From Megascapheus bottae (Eukaryota > Chordata > Mammalia > Rodentia > Geomyidae), in assembly GCA_024803745.1 (NCBI GenBank), contig JANJXV010000043.1, positions 7,197,518 through 7,261,517 on the forward strand: a stretch of 64,000 bases of DNA, given 5' to 3'. A program made the position numbers and the translations under genes. This document shows, piece after piece, positions 11,130 through 21,814 of this stretch. Numbering within the stretch: the first letter of the stretch is position 1; each line of letters opens with the position of its first letter. The notes beneath the pieces were generated by a model that was given only the letters and a program-made list of their open reading frames with translations, was not told the origin of the DNA and made no database searches.

Positions 11130-11530
11130 ATGTAGAGGATAAGACAGAGGATAGTATACTGAAGTGAGAAGGGGAGAAATGTTATTAAAAATTCCATACA
11201 TACCCAACAATATTAAGAAAATTGAAGGGAGGGGAGTTTGAGTAGAATGAAGTAGAATAAAACTGGTGATATGGATCAAGATATACTGTGTTCACCAACT
11301 GCTCTATTGAATGTCAACTCCTTGGTACAAATACATCAATGTAATTCAAATATTTATTTAAAAAATAGAATATTGAAGATATTATTGAGGTTGGGAGCGT
11401 TGGTGAAACAGTAAGGTTGTAAACAACCAAAATTCATTTTCTCACAAAGTGATACGTTGTAACATCTTGGTATAACAAATTAATAGTAATCATGATACTA
11501 AAAAAACCAGTGCACAACTACTTAAAAAGG
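11130..11530 (+). repeat. Old dispersed repeat, right member of mirrored pair
   Basis: Inverted match to 6205-6680 (see that entry). It abuts the mirrored SINE at 11543. Confidence 0.65.
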
Positions 11531-11542
11531 TTTTCTTTTTTT

Positions 11543-11726
11543 GTCAGTCTGGGTGCTTGAACTCAGAGCCTGGGCATTGTCCTTGGACACATTTTGCTCA
11601 AGGCTAGTGCTCTGCCACTTGAGTCACACCACCAGTTCTGGATTTTCCTGTGTACATGATGCCAAGGAATCAAACATAGAGCTCTGTGCATGCGAGCACA
11701 TTGCCCTAGGCCACACTCCCGGCCAT
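11543..11726 (-). mobile_element. ID-like/composite SINE
   Basis: Minus-strand copy: 'gctcaaggctagtgctctgc' and 'cttgagtcacaccaccagtt' are complements of the ID-like half, and 'tgtgcatgcgagcacattgc' of the tRNA-like half. It mirrors 6001-6190. Confidence 0.85.
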
Positions 11727-12279
11727 TAGTCATGGAAATTTTATATGATTCTGTCATCCCTGTGTTTGAAATGTCTAGAGACTTGGCTTGTTAATACACA
11801 TATGTTGGTTAATTGTGACCTGTGTGTATTAATTCTCCAAGGCTATATACAAGTCAAGGATGAGCTTTCCCTCCCCTGTCTCTAGGACACTGGTCCTATA
11901 TCTGTCTCCTCATCACCACCATCTCTGCTCCTTCTGTGTCTTCATCTATTTCCTGAGAACAGAGGCTGGATTTGTGCTGGGCACCAGATCTGGGGTCCTC
12001 AGATCTGTTTACCTGGGCCATAGGTTAAGAGAGAAGCAGCTTAAGCAACTGAGTGAGGCAGGATGGGTGGTGAAGGACTTGGAGACAAGGAGACTGGAAA
12101 GTGTATGTCCTCAGTGAATTTGCAGGTAAGGGTTGAAGGTTACGGGTACCAGTGTATGTAATGGAGAATTCTTTACCTACTGTGCTTTTCATTCTCATTT
12201 GTGGCTCACCAAATGTAGCAAGATATAAATGGTTCAAACCAGTTTCCAAAGTACTCCTAAAGGCTGTCTGAAAGGAGGT

Positions 12280-12345
12280 GGGGGAGGAGGAAGAAGAGGA
12301 GAAGGAGAAATAGGAGGAGGAGGAGAAAGGAGGAGAATGAGTAGG
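12280..12345. repeat. (GGA/GAA)n purine tract
   Basis: Imperfect GGA/GAA repeats. The same tract, as pyrimidine (TCC)n, is at the matching place upstream of OR E (44321-44403) and OR F (60824-60925). Confidence 0.9.
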
Positions 12346-12600
12346 AAGATTGTGATGATGGTGAAAATGACAAGATGATATTACATCAGTGAAATTTGGC
12401 AGAATGCCCTGTGTCCTTCTCAGAGCTCTGGATTTTAGGTCATTCTTTCTCATTTCATATCGTTCACCTTCTGTAGTGTGTGTATGTGTGTGCGATCACA
12501 CACACACACACGTTGGTTCTGTGGCTTGAACTGAGGGCATGTGGGCAGTCCCTGAGGTTTTTGCTCAAAGCTCCAGCTCCACTTCCTGCTTTTATTCCTT

Positions 12601-12941
12601 CCTTTTTAATTGTAATTAATACAAAAGTTACCGTTATATTTGCCAGATAGAAAGTGCATTATTTCCAAAGCATTGAGACTCTTTCCCATGTTTTTGTGCC
12701 CTTTTGCCTCTCCCTACCCACTCCCTTCATCTTGCTTTCCCCCTTCCCTATCCAAATTTAAATAAACAAATAAATGTATATGCAATATAACAGATAACAA
12801 GGTAAGATAATGTAACAATATGAGAATAACCAAGGGACAATAAAAAAGATGAGAAATAACCTAGGACACTAAGAACAACAATTACACATCATATGGCTCT
12901 TGTTTCCATATCCTGGAGGTCTTCTCATTTAGCCTCTAGCT
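12601..12941 (-). mobile_element. Truncated L1 3'UTR inserted in OR B flank
   Basis: Minus-strand L1 tail from 'tttttaattgtaattaatac' to 'cttctcatttagcc'. The flanking sequence 'acttcctgctttt' (about 12582) recurs as 'acttcctgatttt' (about 12946), a likely target-site duplication. The same position upstream of OR F reads through without the insertion. Confidence 0.85.
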
Positions 12942-14055
12942 CCTAACTTCCTGATTTTGCTAGTTAATTCAAAACAAGATATGCTCAGAATTCCCTGTCC
13001 CAGACTGGCTTCCACCTGAGAATGTCAGACCTCAGCCTCTGCAGTAGTTAGGCTTGGAAGTGTGAGCCACCTGCCCCTGGAACACTGTATATTTTTAAGG
13101 AGCAGGACGTTTCAGCTTCCTCCTAGTCATGTGGTTAAACTATACCTTACTTGATGAGAGTTGTTCCATCAGAATCCTTTCCTGCCACACTTTCCTCAAT
13201 TTGTGTGTGCACTGATACACATGACTCCATGTGTATACATATATTGTGATAATTGATATTTAATTTTTATGTTTTATAGAAGGATACATGTCCTTTGTTT
13301 CTCTGAACCTGACTTATTTCACTCAATATCACATTTCCAGGCTTACTCATTTCCCTACAAACACCATAATACAAGAAGAGGAAAGTCGAGAGGAACCAGA
13401 AGTAGATTTGTGCCTGCATGCTGTCACAGTGGAGATAAATAAGGAGTGACTGTTCATGGGATTGGATTTTCTTTTCAGTGAGATAAAAATAGTCACTGCA
13501 CTAATGGATGGGAAACTGCTTTGTTCTCCTAACTCAATATTGCTCTAGTGGCTTGACCTACTGCTGGCCCTTCCCCCAGGGGAATCTTCCTGAAATCCTC
13601 CAGCCCAGTTTACAACCCAGAATCTCAATCTACATATGAAAGCCCACTCTCCAGCCCTCTCAGTGGATGAGCTTCCCAGAGCCTAGGGAAGTGCACTGGC
13701 TCCAAAAGTAGGCTCCTAGACAGAGTCATGCATCATAAATGTGTAAATTCTTGGATCTCTCCTGCTGCCCTGGAACCTGTTCCCCCACACTAGATTACAA
13801 GGATGGGCTGTACTGTCTGGTGACTTTGCTCTAGCCAGCCTTTATCTTCTTGGCTTTCCAACACAACTGCCTGTCACTGGGGCACATATGGAGACAAAAG
13901 CCTGAGGAACAAGGCATCCGAGATTGAGAAGATTCTAGAAGTAGAGAATTGTCACAATTCACAAACACTAGTATACTGTATTGCACAGGTGGTGCAAAAT
14001 TCAAGCTTGTAAATACTTGACTTTCAAGTAATTAGAGCTGACAATTACTAGATAT

Positions 14056-14075
14056 GTGTTTTATTTTCTATCAAG
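14056..14075 (+). promoter_or_regulatory. Probable 3' splice acceptor abutting the OR B start codon
   Basis: A pyrimidine-rich stretch ending in 'tatcaag' directly before the ATG. The same arrangement (pyrimidines then 'aacaag' then ATG) stands before OR E and OR F on the minus strand. Mammalian OR coding exons usually follow a noncoding 5' exon, so this is a plausible acceptor. Inferred. Confidence 0.5.
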
Positions 14076-15050
14076 ATGTTTTTGTTTTTGAGCAGTTGTC
14101 CAGGTGATAAAGAAGCACAAAATCTAACCCTCGTTACAGATTTTCTTCTACTTAGAATCTCAGAGGATCAAAAATTACAACCCATGCTCTTTGGACTCTT
14201 TCTGTCCATGTATTTGACCACCTTACTGGGAAATCTGCTCATCATCCTGGCCGTCAGCTCAGACCCCCACATCCACACCCCCATGTACTTCTTCCTCTCC
14301 ATCCTCTCCTTGGATGACATCTGCTTCATCTCCACCACCGTACCCAAAATGCTGGTGAAACTCCTGAGTCACAGCAGAGCCATCTCCTGTGCAGGCTGCT
14401 TCACGCAGATGTGTCTCTTCACCATTTTTGGCTACATGGATGCTATGCTTCTTACTATGATGGCCTATGACCGCTTTGTGGCCATCTGTCATCCCCTGAA
14501 TTACCCTGTCATCTTTAATCCTCGGCTCTGTGTCTCCTTGTTTCTGCTGTCAGTTGTCACCAGCTTCTTGGAAGGACAGCTGCACATGTGGATGGCATTG
14601 AAGATGACCGATTTCAAGGAATTGGATATCTCAAGTTTCTTCTGTGATCCTTCTCAAGTCCTGGATCTTTCCTGTAAGCACACATTCACAAATGGTATCC
14701 TCAAATTTGTTGTTGCTACCATATATGAATTTCCTCCAATCTTTGGAATCCTTTTTTCTTACTATAAAATTATTTCTTCAGTTCTGCGAATTCCATCATC
14801 AGGTGGGAAGTACAAAGCCTTCTCCACCTGTGGCTCTCACCTCTCAGTGGTGTGTTTATTCTTTGTGACAGGATTGGGAGTATATTTTGCATCAGCTGTG
14901 TCACATTCTCCCCGGGGCAGCGCTGTGTCCTCAGTGATCTACACAGTGGTCACTCCTTTCCTGAACCCCTTCATCTACAGCCTGAATAACAGGAAACACA
15001 AAAGAGCCCTGATCAGGTTGTACAAACCAGGAGCTGACATCAGGAGGTAG
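14076..15050 (+). CDS. Intact olfactory receptor (class II, OR7-like)
   Basis: Encodes a 324-residue seven-transmembrane odorant receptor expected to couple to Golf in olfactory neuron cilia. The length is normal for the family and there are no stops or shifts. Landmarks are an N-glycosylation site NLT at residues 16-18, GN in TM1 (52-53), PMYFFL (69-74), Cys108 at the start of TM3 for the loop disulfide with extracellular loop 2, [10 protein letters not shown] (129-138), an SYYKI segment in TM5 (228-232), KAFSTCGSHL (247-256), and [10 protein letters not shown] (294-303). The ATG at 14076 is the only one giving a standard short N-terminus, and a likely splice acceptor precedes it. Oddities: the segment after TM7 reads NNRKHKRAL where the paralogues have RNRDLKS, and the TM1 end is LTTLLGN rather than LITVLGN. 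It is the only intact OR of six here. Ligand unknown. The family assignment is from remembered OR7 motifs. Confidence 0.95.
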   Translation: MFLFLSSCPGDKEAQNLTLVTDFLLLRISEDQKLQPMLFGLFLSMYLTTLLGNLLIILAVSSDPHIHTPMYFFLSILSLDDICFISTTVPKMLVKLLSHSRAISCAGCFTQMCLFTIFGYMDAMLLTMMAYDRFVAICHPLNYPVIFNPRLCVSLFLLSVVTSFLEGQLHMWMALKMTDFKELDISSFFCDPSQVLDLSCKHTFTNGILKFVVATIYEFPPIFGILFSYYKIISSVLRIPSSGGKYKAFSTCGSHLSVVCLFFVTGLGVYFASAVSHSPRGSAVSSVIYTVVTPFLNPFIYSLNNRKHKRALIRLYKPGADIRR

Positions 15051-15225
15051 GAAATACATCTGTAATATGGTTTTGCAGAAGGAAGTATAGTTGACCCTCA
15101 GTCCTGTAAATCCTACCTCTCTGAACACATTATTTGCATTGTCTGGTTTCATTAGTATCATTCATGACACATGAATACTGGAGAAAGTTGCTGGCTAGGT
15201 CAAGGTGTTTCTTGAAGTAGTGGTT
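15051..15225. repeat. 3' flank of OR B
   Basis: Shares 'aaatacatctgtaatatggt' and the 'taaatcctacct' region with the 3' flanks of OR A, E and F on the opposite strand. It marks the near edge of the duplicated unit before later insertions. Confidence 0.6.
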
Positions 15226-15275
15226 AAGTTTTTTGTTTTTTTCATATATTTTCATTGTAATTAATAGAAGGCTAC
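15226..15275 (-). mobile_element. Very short L1 3' tail
   Basis: 'tttttcatatattttcattg' followed by 'taattaatag' matches the last 50 or so bases of the local L1 family on the minus strand. Confidence 0.55.
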
Positions 15276-16257
15276 TTCCAGCCCCGCATTTTGTTATTTT
15301 AAAGGTGATATGTAGATGGGCTACCATTATCTAATTCAAGTAAAGAGTGCATTTCTTTCTGGACAGTGTAATTCCTTCCTTCCCTTTCTTCCATAATATC
15401 TTTCAAAGAAAATTGAAAATCTTGTTTCCTAGTGAAATTACGTGAGGATAGACAGACATAATGTACTGGCACCTACTTTTGGTTCTAGGCTGCTCGATTT
15501 TCTGGGTACATGAACTCTATGATGTGGGGGTCTCTTAATGCTTGAGTGAACTGGAGGAAACAATGAAAGAGCAATCCATTACCTAATCTACAGGGATGTG
15601 AGTGGTGCCTTGGAAAGACATTGGAGTGTTCATCTCAAATTCACTTGTAGAAAAACCAAGAGCAAGGGACATCGGCTTGGACTTGGCCTTCCAAGACTCA
15701 ACCAGCCATCGCTAGCCTACACTTTATCCCATCCTTCATCTGTCAGCTGCATTCTTACCGTGCACTTATCACTGTCAAGACAGGGACATCAACTTGTGGA
15801 TCTGAAATGCAGTGAACAGTCCCCATCTTTGAAAGGAAGGTTCTCTCATGGATATACCTAACAAACATTGTTGCTTAATGCAAAAACACAAAGGACTATC
15901 TGGTCTTTCTGGGTCAGTCCAGGCTAAGCTGAGCAGTCACCCAAAGTGTGGAGCATCTGATGGGACTGACTGAGACCACTGCATCCCATGTCAAATACAT
16001 TTTACGTGCTTGCTTTACTTTTCAACTCAAGAGGATCCTGCAAGAAACATTTCTCATGCAATTTTCACCACAAAGTCTTTCCATGGATTTCAATGGCAGT
16101 TTTCTATGAAGTCTTTACATCCTTGTATATGTATGGCACCTTGTGGTACAAATACTTTGGAACATTTTGGAGAAAACTTATATCCCCTTAACTCCATTAA
16201 TGTCCCAAGAATACCATGTAATATAGATAAGCAAGTCCATAACATACTCAACTCAAG
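15276..16257. other. No gene or repeat recognised
   Basis: Two short ORFs in this stretch have no recognisable motif. One segment near 15620-15670 faintly resembles the SINE linker. Nothing else seen. Confidence 0.5.
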
Positions 16258-16897
16258 CAGGCAGACCCAAAGATTCAGCACCCCACCAGGGGAGGCAGAG
16301 CTGTCCCAGCTCCCACCCGCCCATCAGGCTCCTCTCCCAGGCCACTGGATCTGGAGAGTGGAGGGCGTTGGGACCCTGCCTCAGCTGGGCCCCGCCCCTG
16401 GGAAAAGAGGGGTCTCCTGCTGGTCCAGCAGAGAGCCCCTGAAACTCTCAATCCCCAGACCTTGGCTTGGGGCTGCCCCTGGAAGCAGCACAGGAAAATG
16501 TCCGCCAACCGCACTCACACAGAAGCTCGCAGATCCATCCCATGGTCCACTGTGAGGCCACTGGTTGGGCTAAGACCTAGTCATGCGGCAACACATAAGT
16601 TTTATTCTAATACTTTCCAAACTTTGTTCCAAAATATGCTACCTACTTACCCCCTGACCTCTCTCATTCTATTTTTCTATCTCTGGACCTCTGCTCGTCT
16701 TTCAACCCTTAAACTGCATGGATCTACACTTGATTGCTGTTGAGCAACACTGTATATCTAGGTGTTTAATTATTCTCTAGGCTCAGAGGGACTTAAAGAC
16801 AATAGAGATTGGATTGAGAGGCTTATTGTCTTGGGTATAAATCGCTTATCAGTGGATTATTAGACTGGTCGGTAACTGCACAAAAAGAAAGAGTGAT

Positions 16898-17095
16898 GGG
16901 CCAGGAGTTTGGCCTAGTGGTTAAAGTGCTTGCCTAGCATGCACAAAGAGCCGGGTTCGAGTCCTGGGTACCACATATATAGAAAAAGCTGGAAGTGGTG
17001 CTGAGGCTCAAGTGGTAGAGCTCTAGCCTTGAGAAAGTCCAAGGACAGTGCTCAGGCCCTGAGATCAAGCCCAGGACTGGCAAAAAAATGCTTAA
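16898..17095 (+). mobile_element. ID-like/composite SINE with clear target-site duplication
   Basis: A well-preserved copy: tRNA-like part with 'ggcctagtggttaaagtgct' and 'gggttcgagtc', linker 'accacatatatagaaaaagc', and ID-like half 'gtggtagagctctagccttg'. It is flanked by the 16-base direct repeat 'aaaaagaaagagtgat' at 16882-16897 and 17096-17111. The L1 at 31648-37745 shows the uninterrupted site. This is the best reference copy of the SINE in the window. Confidence 0.95.
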
Positions 17096-17223
17096 AAAAA
17101 GAAAGAGTGATAACACCAATCAAAACTTGTGAACATCTAGTGTCTGCCAGCTACAGAGGTTTAGGTTGGTTATATTTGAAAAACTATAATCTTGTTTAGT
17201 ATTAATCTTGCTCCCATTTTCAA

Positions 17224-18408
17224 ATGGGCAGAACAAGAAACTCAAGAAAAATGTCAAATCAAGAAACAACATTCCCCACCCCCCCCCCACCCAATGTGAA
17301 CAGCCAATGGAACAGTCACTGACAAACCTAGAGGAGAGTCTTCCAAGTGCTGTACAAATGCAATTGATAAACATCATTAATGAAAAATGTGAAAACATAA
17401 AGAAAGAGATAAGGGAGGAAGCTATAGCTGAACAAGAGGAAACCACAAACAAGGTGATAAGTGAAAAAGAAGAAGCCATAAAGGAGGCCGTAATAAAGGT
17501 TTTTCAAAGAAAGATGGATGAATTCATAGAATCCACAAATAAAAAGGTGACCAAACTCCAGCAAATGTTCAAAGAAAATAAAGCTACTGAGCTAACCACT
17601 CAAATGGAAATGAAGGAGCTAAAGAAATCCATACATGATGTAAAAGAAGAGATGCAAGGCATCAAAAATGAGCAATTAGAAGCAAGGGAGATGAAAAATA
17701 AAGTAGATAGCTTTGATAGCAGGTTAGACAATGCAGAGGAGAGAATTTCCGGGGCTGAAGATAATTTAGTTATTATAGAGAAAGAACAGAAAATGAGTCA
17801 ATCCAAATCTAGGAAAAATGAGAGAGTGCTTCAGGAGGTCCAAGATACAATTAGGAAACCTAATTTAAGGCTAATTGGTATTGAGGAGGACATGGAGAAA
17901 GAGGTCAATGGTATTGGCAATCATCTCAGAGAATTTCCCAAATATCCAGAAGGGCAGGCCCATCCAGATACAAGAAGCTTTTAGAACCCCAAACAGACCT
18001 GACCAGAAAAGAACATTCCACCGCCACATCGTAATCTGAACTGGATCAATACAAACCAAAAAAAGGATCCTAAAGGTAGCCAGGGAAAAGGGTTCAGTAA
18101 CCTATAAAGGAAAACCAATCAGAATAACCCCAGACTTCTCACCAGAGACCATGCAAGCAAGAAGTGACTGGAAGCATATATGTCATGCCCTTAAGTCAAA
18201 TAACTACCAACCAAGAATACTGTACCCAGCTAAGCTCTCATTCATAACTGAGGGAACAATAAAAACATTCCATTCCAGGGAAAAGCTGCAACAATATGTC
18301 GCAACAACACCAACACTACAGAGAGTTCTCAAAGAGGTTCTATACATAGAAAACCAAAATAAATGCAATATAGGGAAAGAAATGTCACCTAAACAGCATA
18401 CCATCTAA
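17224..18408 (+). pseudogene. L1 ORF1 (RNA-binding chaperone), disrupted
   Basis: ORF1p binds L1 RNA as a coiled-coil trimer and acts as a nucleic-acid chaperone. The start at 17224 (MGRTRNSRK) is followed by a shift at the C-tract near 17278-17290. The main frame then carries a long heptad-rich, Lys/Glu-rich coiled coil (about 17330-17830) and the start of the RRM domain (PNLRLIGIEE). Another shift near 17955 and a stop near 18040 break the RRM. The C-terminal domain resumes by 18151 (PRILYPAKLSFI, KTFHSREKLQQ). At least three lesions, so no full protein. Confidence 0.9.
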
Positions 18409-18455
18409 GGACCACAAGAACTGTTAAGACACAGGCCCAAATAAAAGTTTCAAAA

Positions 18456-19511
18456 ATGGTAGGACCTAATAAATATCTCTCAATCCTAACTCTCAATATC
18501 AATGGACTTAACTCCCAATTAAACGGCATAGGCTGTCTAGTTGGACCAAAAAGCAAGCGCCATCGTTCTGCTGTCTTCAAGGGACACATCTTACCCAAAA
18601 AAACAAGCATCTTTTGAAAGTGAGAGGTTGGAATAAACTGTATCGAGCTAACAGCCCCCATAAACAGGCTGGAGTTGCCATCCTCATATCAGATAAAATA
18701 GACTTCAAACTAAAATTAGTAAGAAAAGACAAAGAAGGTTACTACATACTAGTAAAGGGATCTTTCCTCCAGGAAGACATAACGAGCCTAAATATTTACA
18801 CACCCAATCCCGGTGCTCCAAACTTCATCAAGCAAACTTTACTTACACTGAAACCATACATAGATCGAAATACAGTGATTTTCGGTGACTTTAACACACC
18901 ACTCTCACCTATGGACAGATCAACAAGGCAAAAACTCAACAGAGAAACCTTAGAACTGAACAACTATATACACCAACTAGATCTAACAGACATCTGCAGA
19001 ATATTCCACCCAGCAACAACACAATATACGTTTTTCTCAGCAGCATATGGAACACTTTCCAAAATAGATCACATGTTAGGCCATAAAACAAACCTGGACA
19101 GATTCAGAAACACTGAAATTATTCCATGCACTCTCTCAGACCACAAAGGCATCAAACTGGAACTGAACACACATCTCCACCAACGAAAACCCTGTAACTC
19201 ATGGAGACTAAACAACACATTGTTGAATCACCAATGGGTCATCGAAGAGATCAGAACAGAAATCCAACAGTTTATGAAATTTAACAGTAAGGAGTACACA
19301 AAATACCAACTCCTTTGGGACACAGCAAAGGCAGTACTCAGAGGAAAATTTATAGCGCTGAGTGCCTACAACAACAAGTTGGAAAAATTGCAAACCAACA
19401 AGTTAATGTCCCACCTTAAGCTCCTGGAAAAAGAGCAACAAACCAACCCTAATCCCAGCAGAAGAAAGCAAATTATTAAAATCAAAGCAGAATTAAATGA
19501 TTTGGAATCTC
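18456..19511 (+). pseudogene. L1 ORF2, endonuclease part only, disrupted
   Basis: ORF2p nicks target DNA and reverse-transcribes L1 RNA. The ATG at 18456 opens SILTLNINGLNS, typical of the apurinic-like endonuclease. A one-base shift follows at about 18520-18530, and the original frame resumes at VRGWNKL (18614). The catalytic QETH reads QGTH in the shifted frame, losing the acidic residue. GDFNTPLS and SDHKGIKLEL survive. The reading frame ends by 19525, just past [10 protein letters not shown], so the reverse transcriptase is absent. Confidence 0.9.
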
Positions 19512-20156
19512 CAGTATATCCTTAGTTGATAGTTTTACTGTTGTTGACAGAAAGCATCTTTCTATTCCCTATGTTCATGAAAAAAGTTATTTCACTCCAA
19601 CAATGTATATTTCACCTTCATAGAAAAACTATTAAAAATTTATAATAGTGGCTTTTTTCTTCCAGTAAATTATAGCCTTAGACTGAGGGTATAACATCAG
19701 TCTAGTATTTCATTGGCTTTTAGGTCAGTTTTATATTGCAGACTAACCAAAAAAAAATACATTGAGTGTTGGGTCTTCAGTACCAACGAACTGAGTAACA
19801 AAATCTTTACAGTAGAAAATTTGTTGTTGAGGTTTCCTTGCTTAAGGATGGTGCTTTACTACTGAGTCAAAACTCTCATTTCCTCATTTTTTGAAGGGGG
19901 TATTCATTTTGAGGCGCTTACTTCATTACGGAAAACAGGTCCCTGCAATTCTCCAGCAGCCGTGTTGGAACCATGAACTTCAGATTGCCATTTCCAGAGG
20001 AGTTAGGATTGCTAACTTGAGCCAAAGGTCATCTATCCTTTCCTGTGTTTTGAACACATTTAATTACTGTCCCCTCACCACAGGCCCACTGAGTAGACAG
20101 TACAACATTTGAGTCAGAGACACAAAGACAGAGAGGGGGCGGGGGAGAGAATGATT
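19512..20156. other. No gene recognised
   Basis: A short ORF at 19891-20112 shows no family motif. AT-rich background with no repeat I can name. Confidence 0.5.
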
Positions 20157-20168
20157 CTGTGTGTGTGC

Positions 20169-20217
<49 letters not shown>
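20157..20217. repeat. (GT)n microsatellite
   Basis: GT/GC dinucleotides leading into pure (GT)n. Confidence 0.97.
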
Positions 20218-20220
<3 letters not shown>

Positions 20221-20559
20221 TATGGCCTAACCAGATATTGCCTGTGATATGAATTTCCCAGGATATATTGTAAGAATTCAATTCTGTATTGGTAGATAAA
20301 AACTATTTCTTAGATTTGGATCGCCTAATACACTTCGTTAAGTACCAGGATCAGAGTCCAAGAACTAAATTCACAAATAAATAGTGAAAACAATTTAAAA
20401 AAATTAAAAATATTTGGTAAATAAAAGAGTTAAAAACATTTTAAGTACATCACTGGGATAGATGGTTGAGAGAAAGGCAGTGTGGGATTCGGCCTGTGAG
20501 GTGGTAGAGACACACTGGAGCCAGGCGGTTCACCACCAGGCTGCTGGAGAAAACAGCAA

Positions 20560-21020
20560 TTTCTGTCCATGAAGGCACTGGGAGGAGGGCACACAGAGGA
20601 GCACTTCCACAGCAAATTGCACCACATCTGGGCGTCTAACACATCTAAAGGGACCACCTGTGTACTCACCACACTGTTTTCACCTATAGGATTCAACCTA
20701 GGGGGGGTGGGGCGGTTTCTAGACATAGCCCCTCATCCCACTCAGCTCATCACATCACCAGCTCTGCAGTCAGCAGCACAGACCCCGCTGAGCCCAGCTT
20801 CTCCTTCCTGTCCCCTCCAGTGCTGGACAGTGGTTGTGTGAGCCATTCCCATTTCCCCTACTTCATTCTGCAGAACATCCAACACAGACCCAGAAAAAGA
20901 TCCAGAGAGGCTATGTAAACCACCTCAGAAAGAAATTCCTCCCCCTACTCAGCCCACTTTCTACCTGACCAGAAGCAACCTTCTGCACGTAGGCTCAACT
21001 CACTCAAAGGCAGCATTAAC
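20560..21020. repeat. Dispersed repeat, first copy
   Basis: Shares 'cctacttcattctgcagaac' and 'accagaagcaacc' in the same order and spacing with 62930-63190, with about 200 clearly matching bases. GC-richer than its surroundings. Family unknown; it could be an old LTR. Confidence 0.6.
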
Positions 21021-21814
21021 TATCCTGATTCAGTTCTGGTCCAGTTTCCAGTGGATTCAGGTTCAATGTGGGTTCATTTTGTACACAGAACATAAAATAC
21101 TCAGTAGTGGTGCCAACATGTTTCAGTTAACACTAGAGACACTTCACCAGTCTCTTTCAACCAGTGCCAACTAGGTTCAGTAGGTCCAGCAGTGGGGTAA
21201 CGTCTCACCACCACCTCAGCTCAGATGTACAGCCATGTCCAGCTCACCCACAGGCCTAGACAAAGCCCATACACACCGGAAGAGTTCAACCTCCATAACA
21301 CACAAAAGATATTCCCGACCTTCAGAGTTAAAGTTACTCATATTCTCTTGCCATTGGTTTTCTTCTTGATGAAAAATGACCTTGAGTGCACATGACTTCA
21401 TCTACTCATCCAGATCATGACAAGGGAATATTGACTCCCAAACTCCCTGCCACTGAGGGTGGATGAAAGCTCCAGGCTCAACTCTAGGGTTCCTGTGAGG
21501 GCAGCCAGTGCCCAGGAGGCAAAAACCATAGGCACGAGATACTCAGCTGTGAGCCCATCAGAACTGCAGTCGTTCAAAATGAAGGTGGGTGAAGACCAGG
21601 CCTATTAGCTACTGTAAGGAGACTTGAAATTACAACACAGACCTCAAAAGTACCCAGTTTCTCAGAATATATGCTTGCGTTTGAAGAAGAACAAATTAGA
21701 AAAGTTCCACAGAAGAATTTGTTTAGACTCTTCCTATATCCCAGAAGAAACACAAAGGTCAAATAAATTTCATTGTGTTCATCCCTTCTCTATCATTTCT
21801 CCTTCCAGGAAAAT
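21021..21814. other. No gene recognised
   Basis: Non-repetitive by eye. The short ORFs on both strands have no recognisable motifs. Confidence 0.5.

Larger units (their letters stand above)
11760..14055. repeat. 5' flank of OR B, conserved and mirrored
   Basis: Inverted counterpart of 4256-6000 and of the OR E and F upstream regions. The distal block (11830-12040) contains 'ctccttctgtgtcttcatct', complementary to the E/F/A versions. It is followed by a purine microsatellite, a degraded SINE, an L1 tail (12601-12941) and the proximal block (13450-14000). Because OR B is the intact member, any promoter or 5' exon elements here are the ones most likely still in use. None can be pinned down by eye. 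Confidence 0.65.
16258..19511 (+). mobile_element. L1 element with 5' end kept and 3' part missing
   Basis: Begins in a GC-rich 5'UTR homologous to the 5' part of the minus-strand L1 at 31648-37745. It runs through ORF1 and the endonuclease part of ORF2, then stops abruptly at 'gatttggaatct' with no 3'UTR or poly(A). Ordinary L1 copies lose the 5' end, so the missing 3' half points to a later deletion or rearrangement. A SINE is inserted in the 5'UTR. Confidence 0.9.

Noticed and set aside
12025..12453. 142-codon minus-strand ORF rich in Ser and Phe
   Set aside because: A product of the purine triplet tract read on the opposite strand. The same holds for the Pro/Ser ORFs near 44221-44457 and 60709-61031.
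14259..14492. Antisense ORF in OR B (and similar ones in the other ORs)
   Set aside because: Shadow of the OR coding frame; the same shadow appears opposite several of the OR copies.
16010..16555. 181-codon plus-strand ORF
   Set aside because: It spans unrelated flank and the GC-rich L1 5'UTR, with no family motif.
16898..16980. Possible tRNA gene (A- and B-box-like sequence)
   Set aside because: It is the tRNA-like half of a SINE with a target duplication and does not fold as a complete tRNA.
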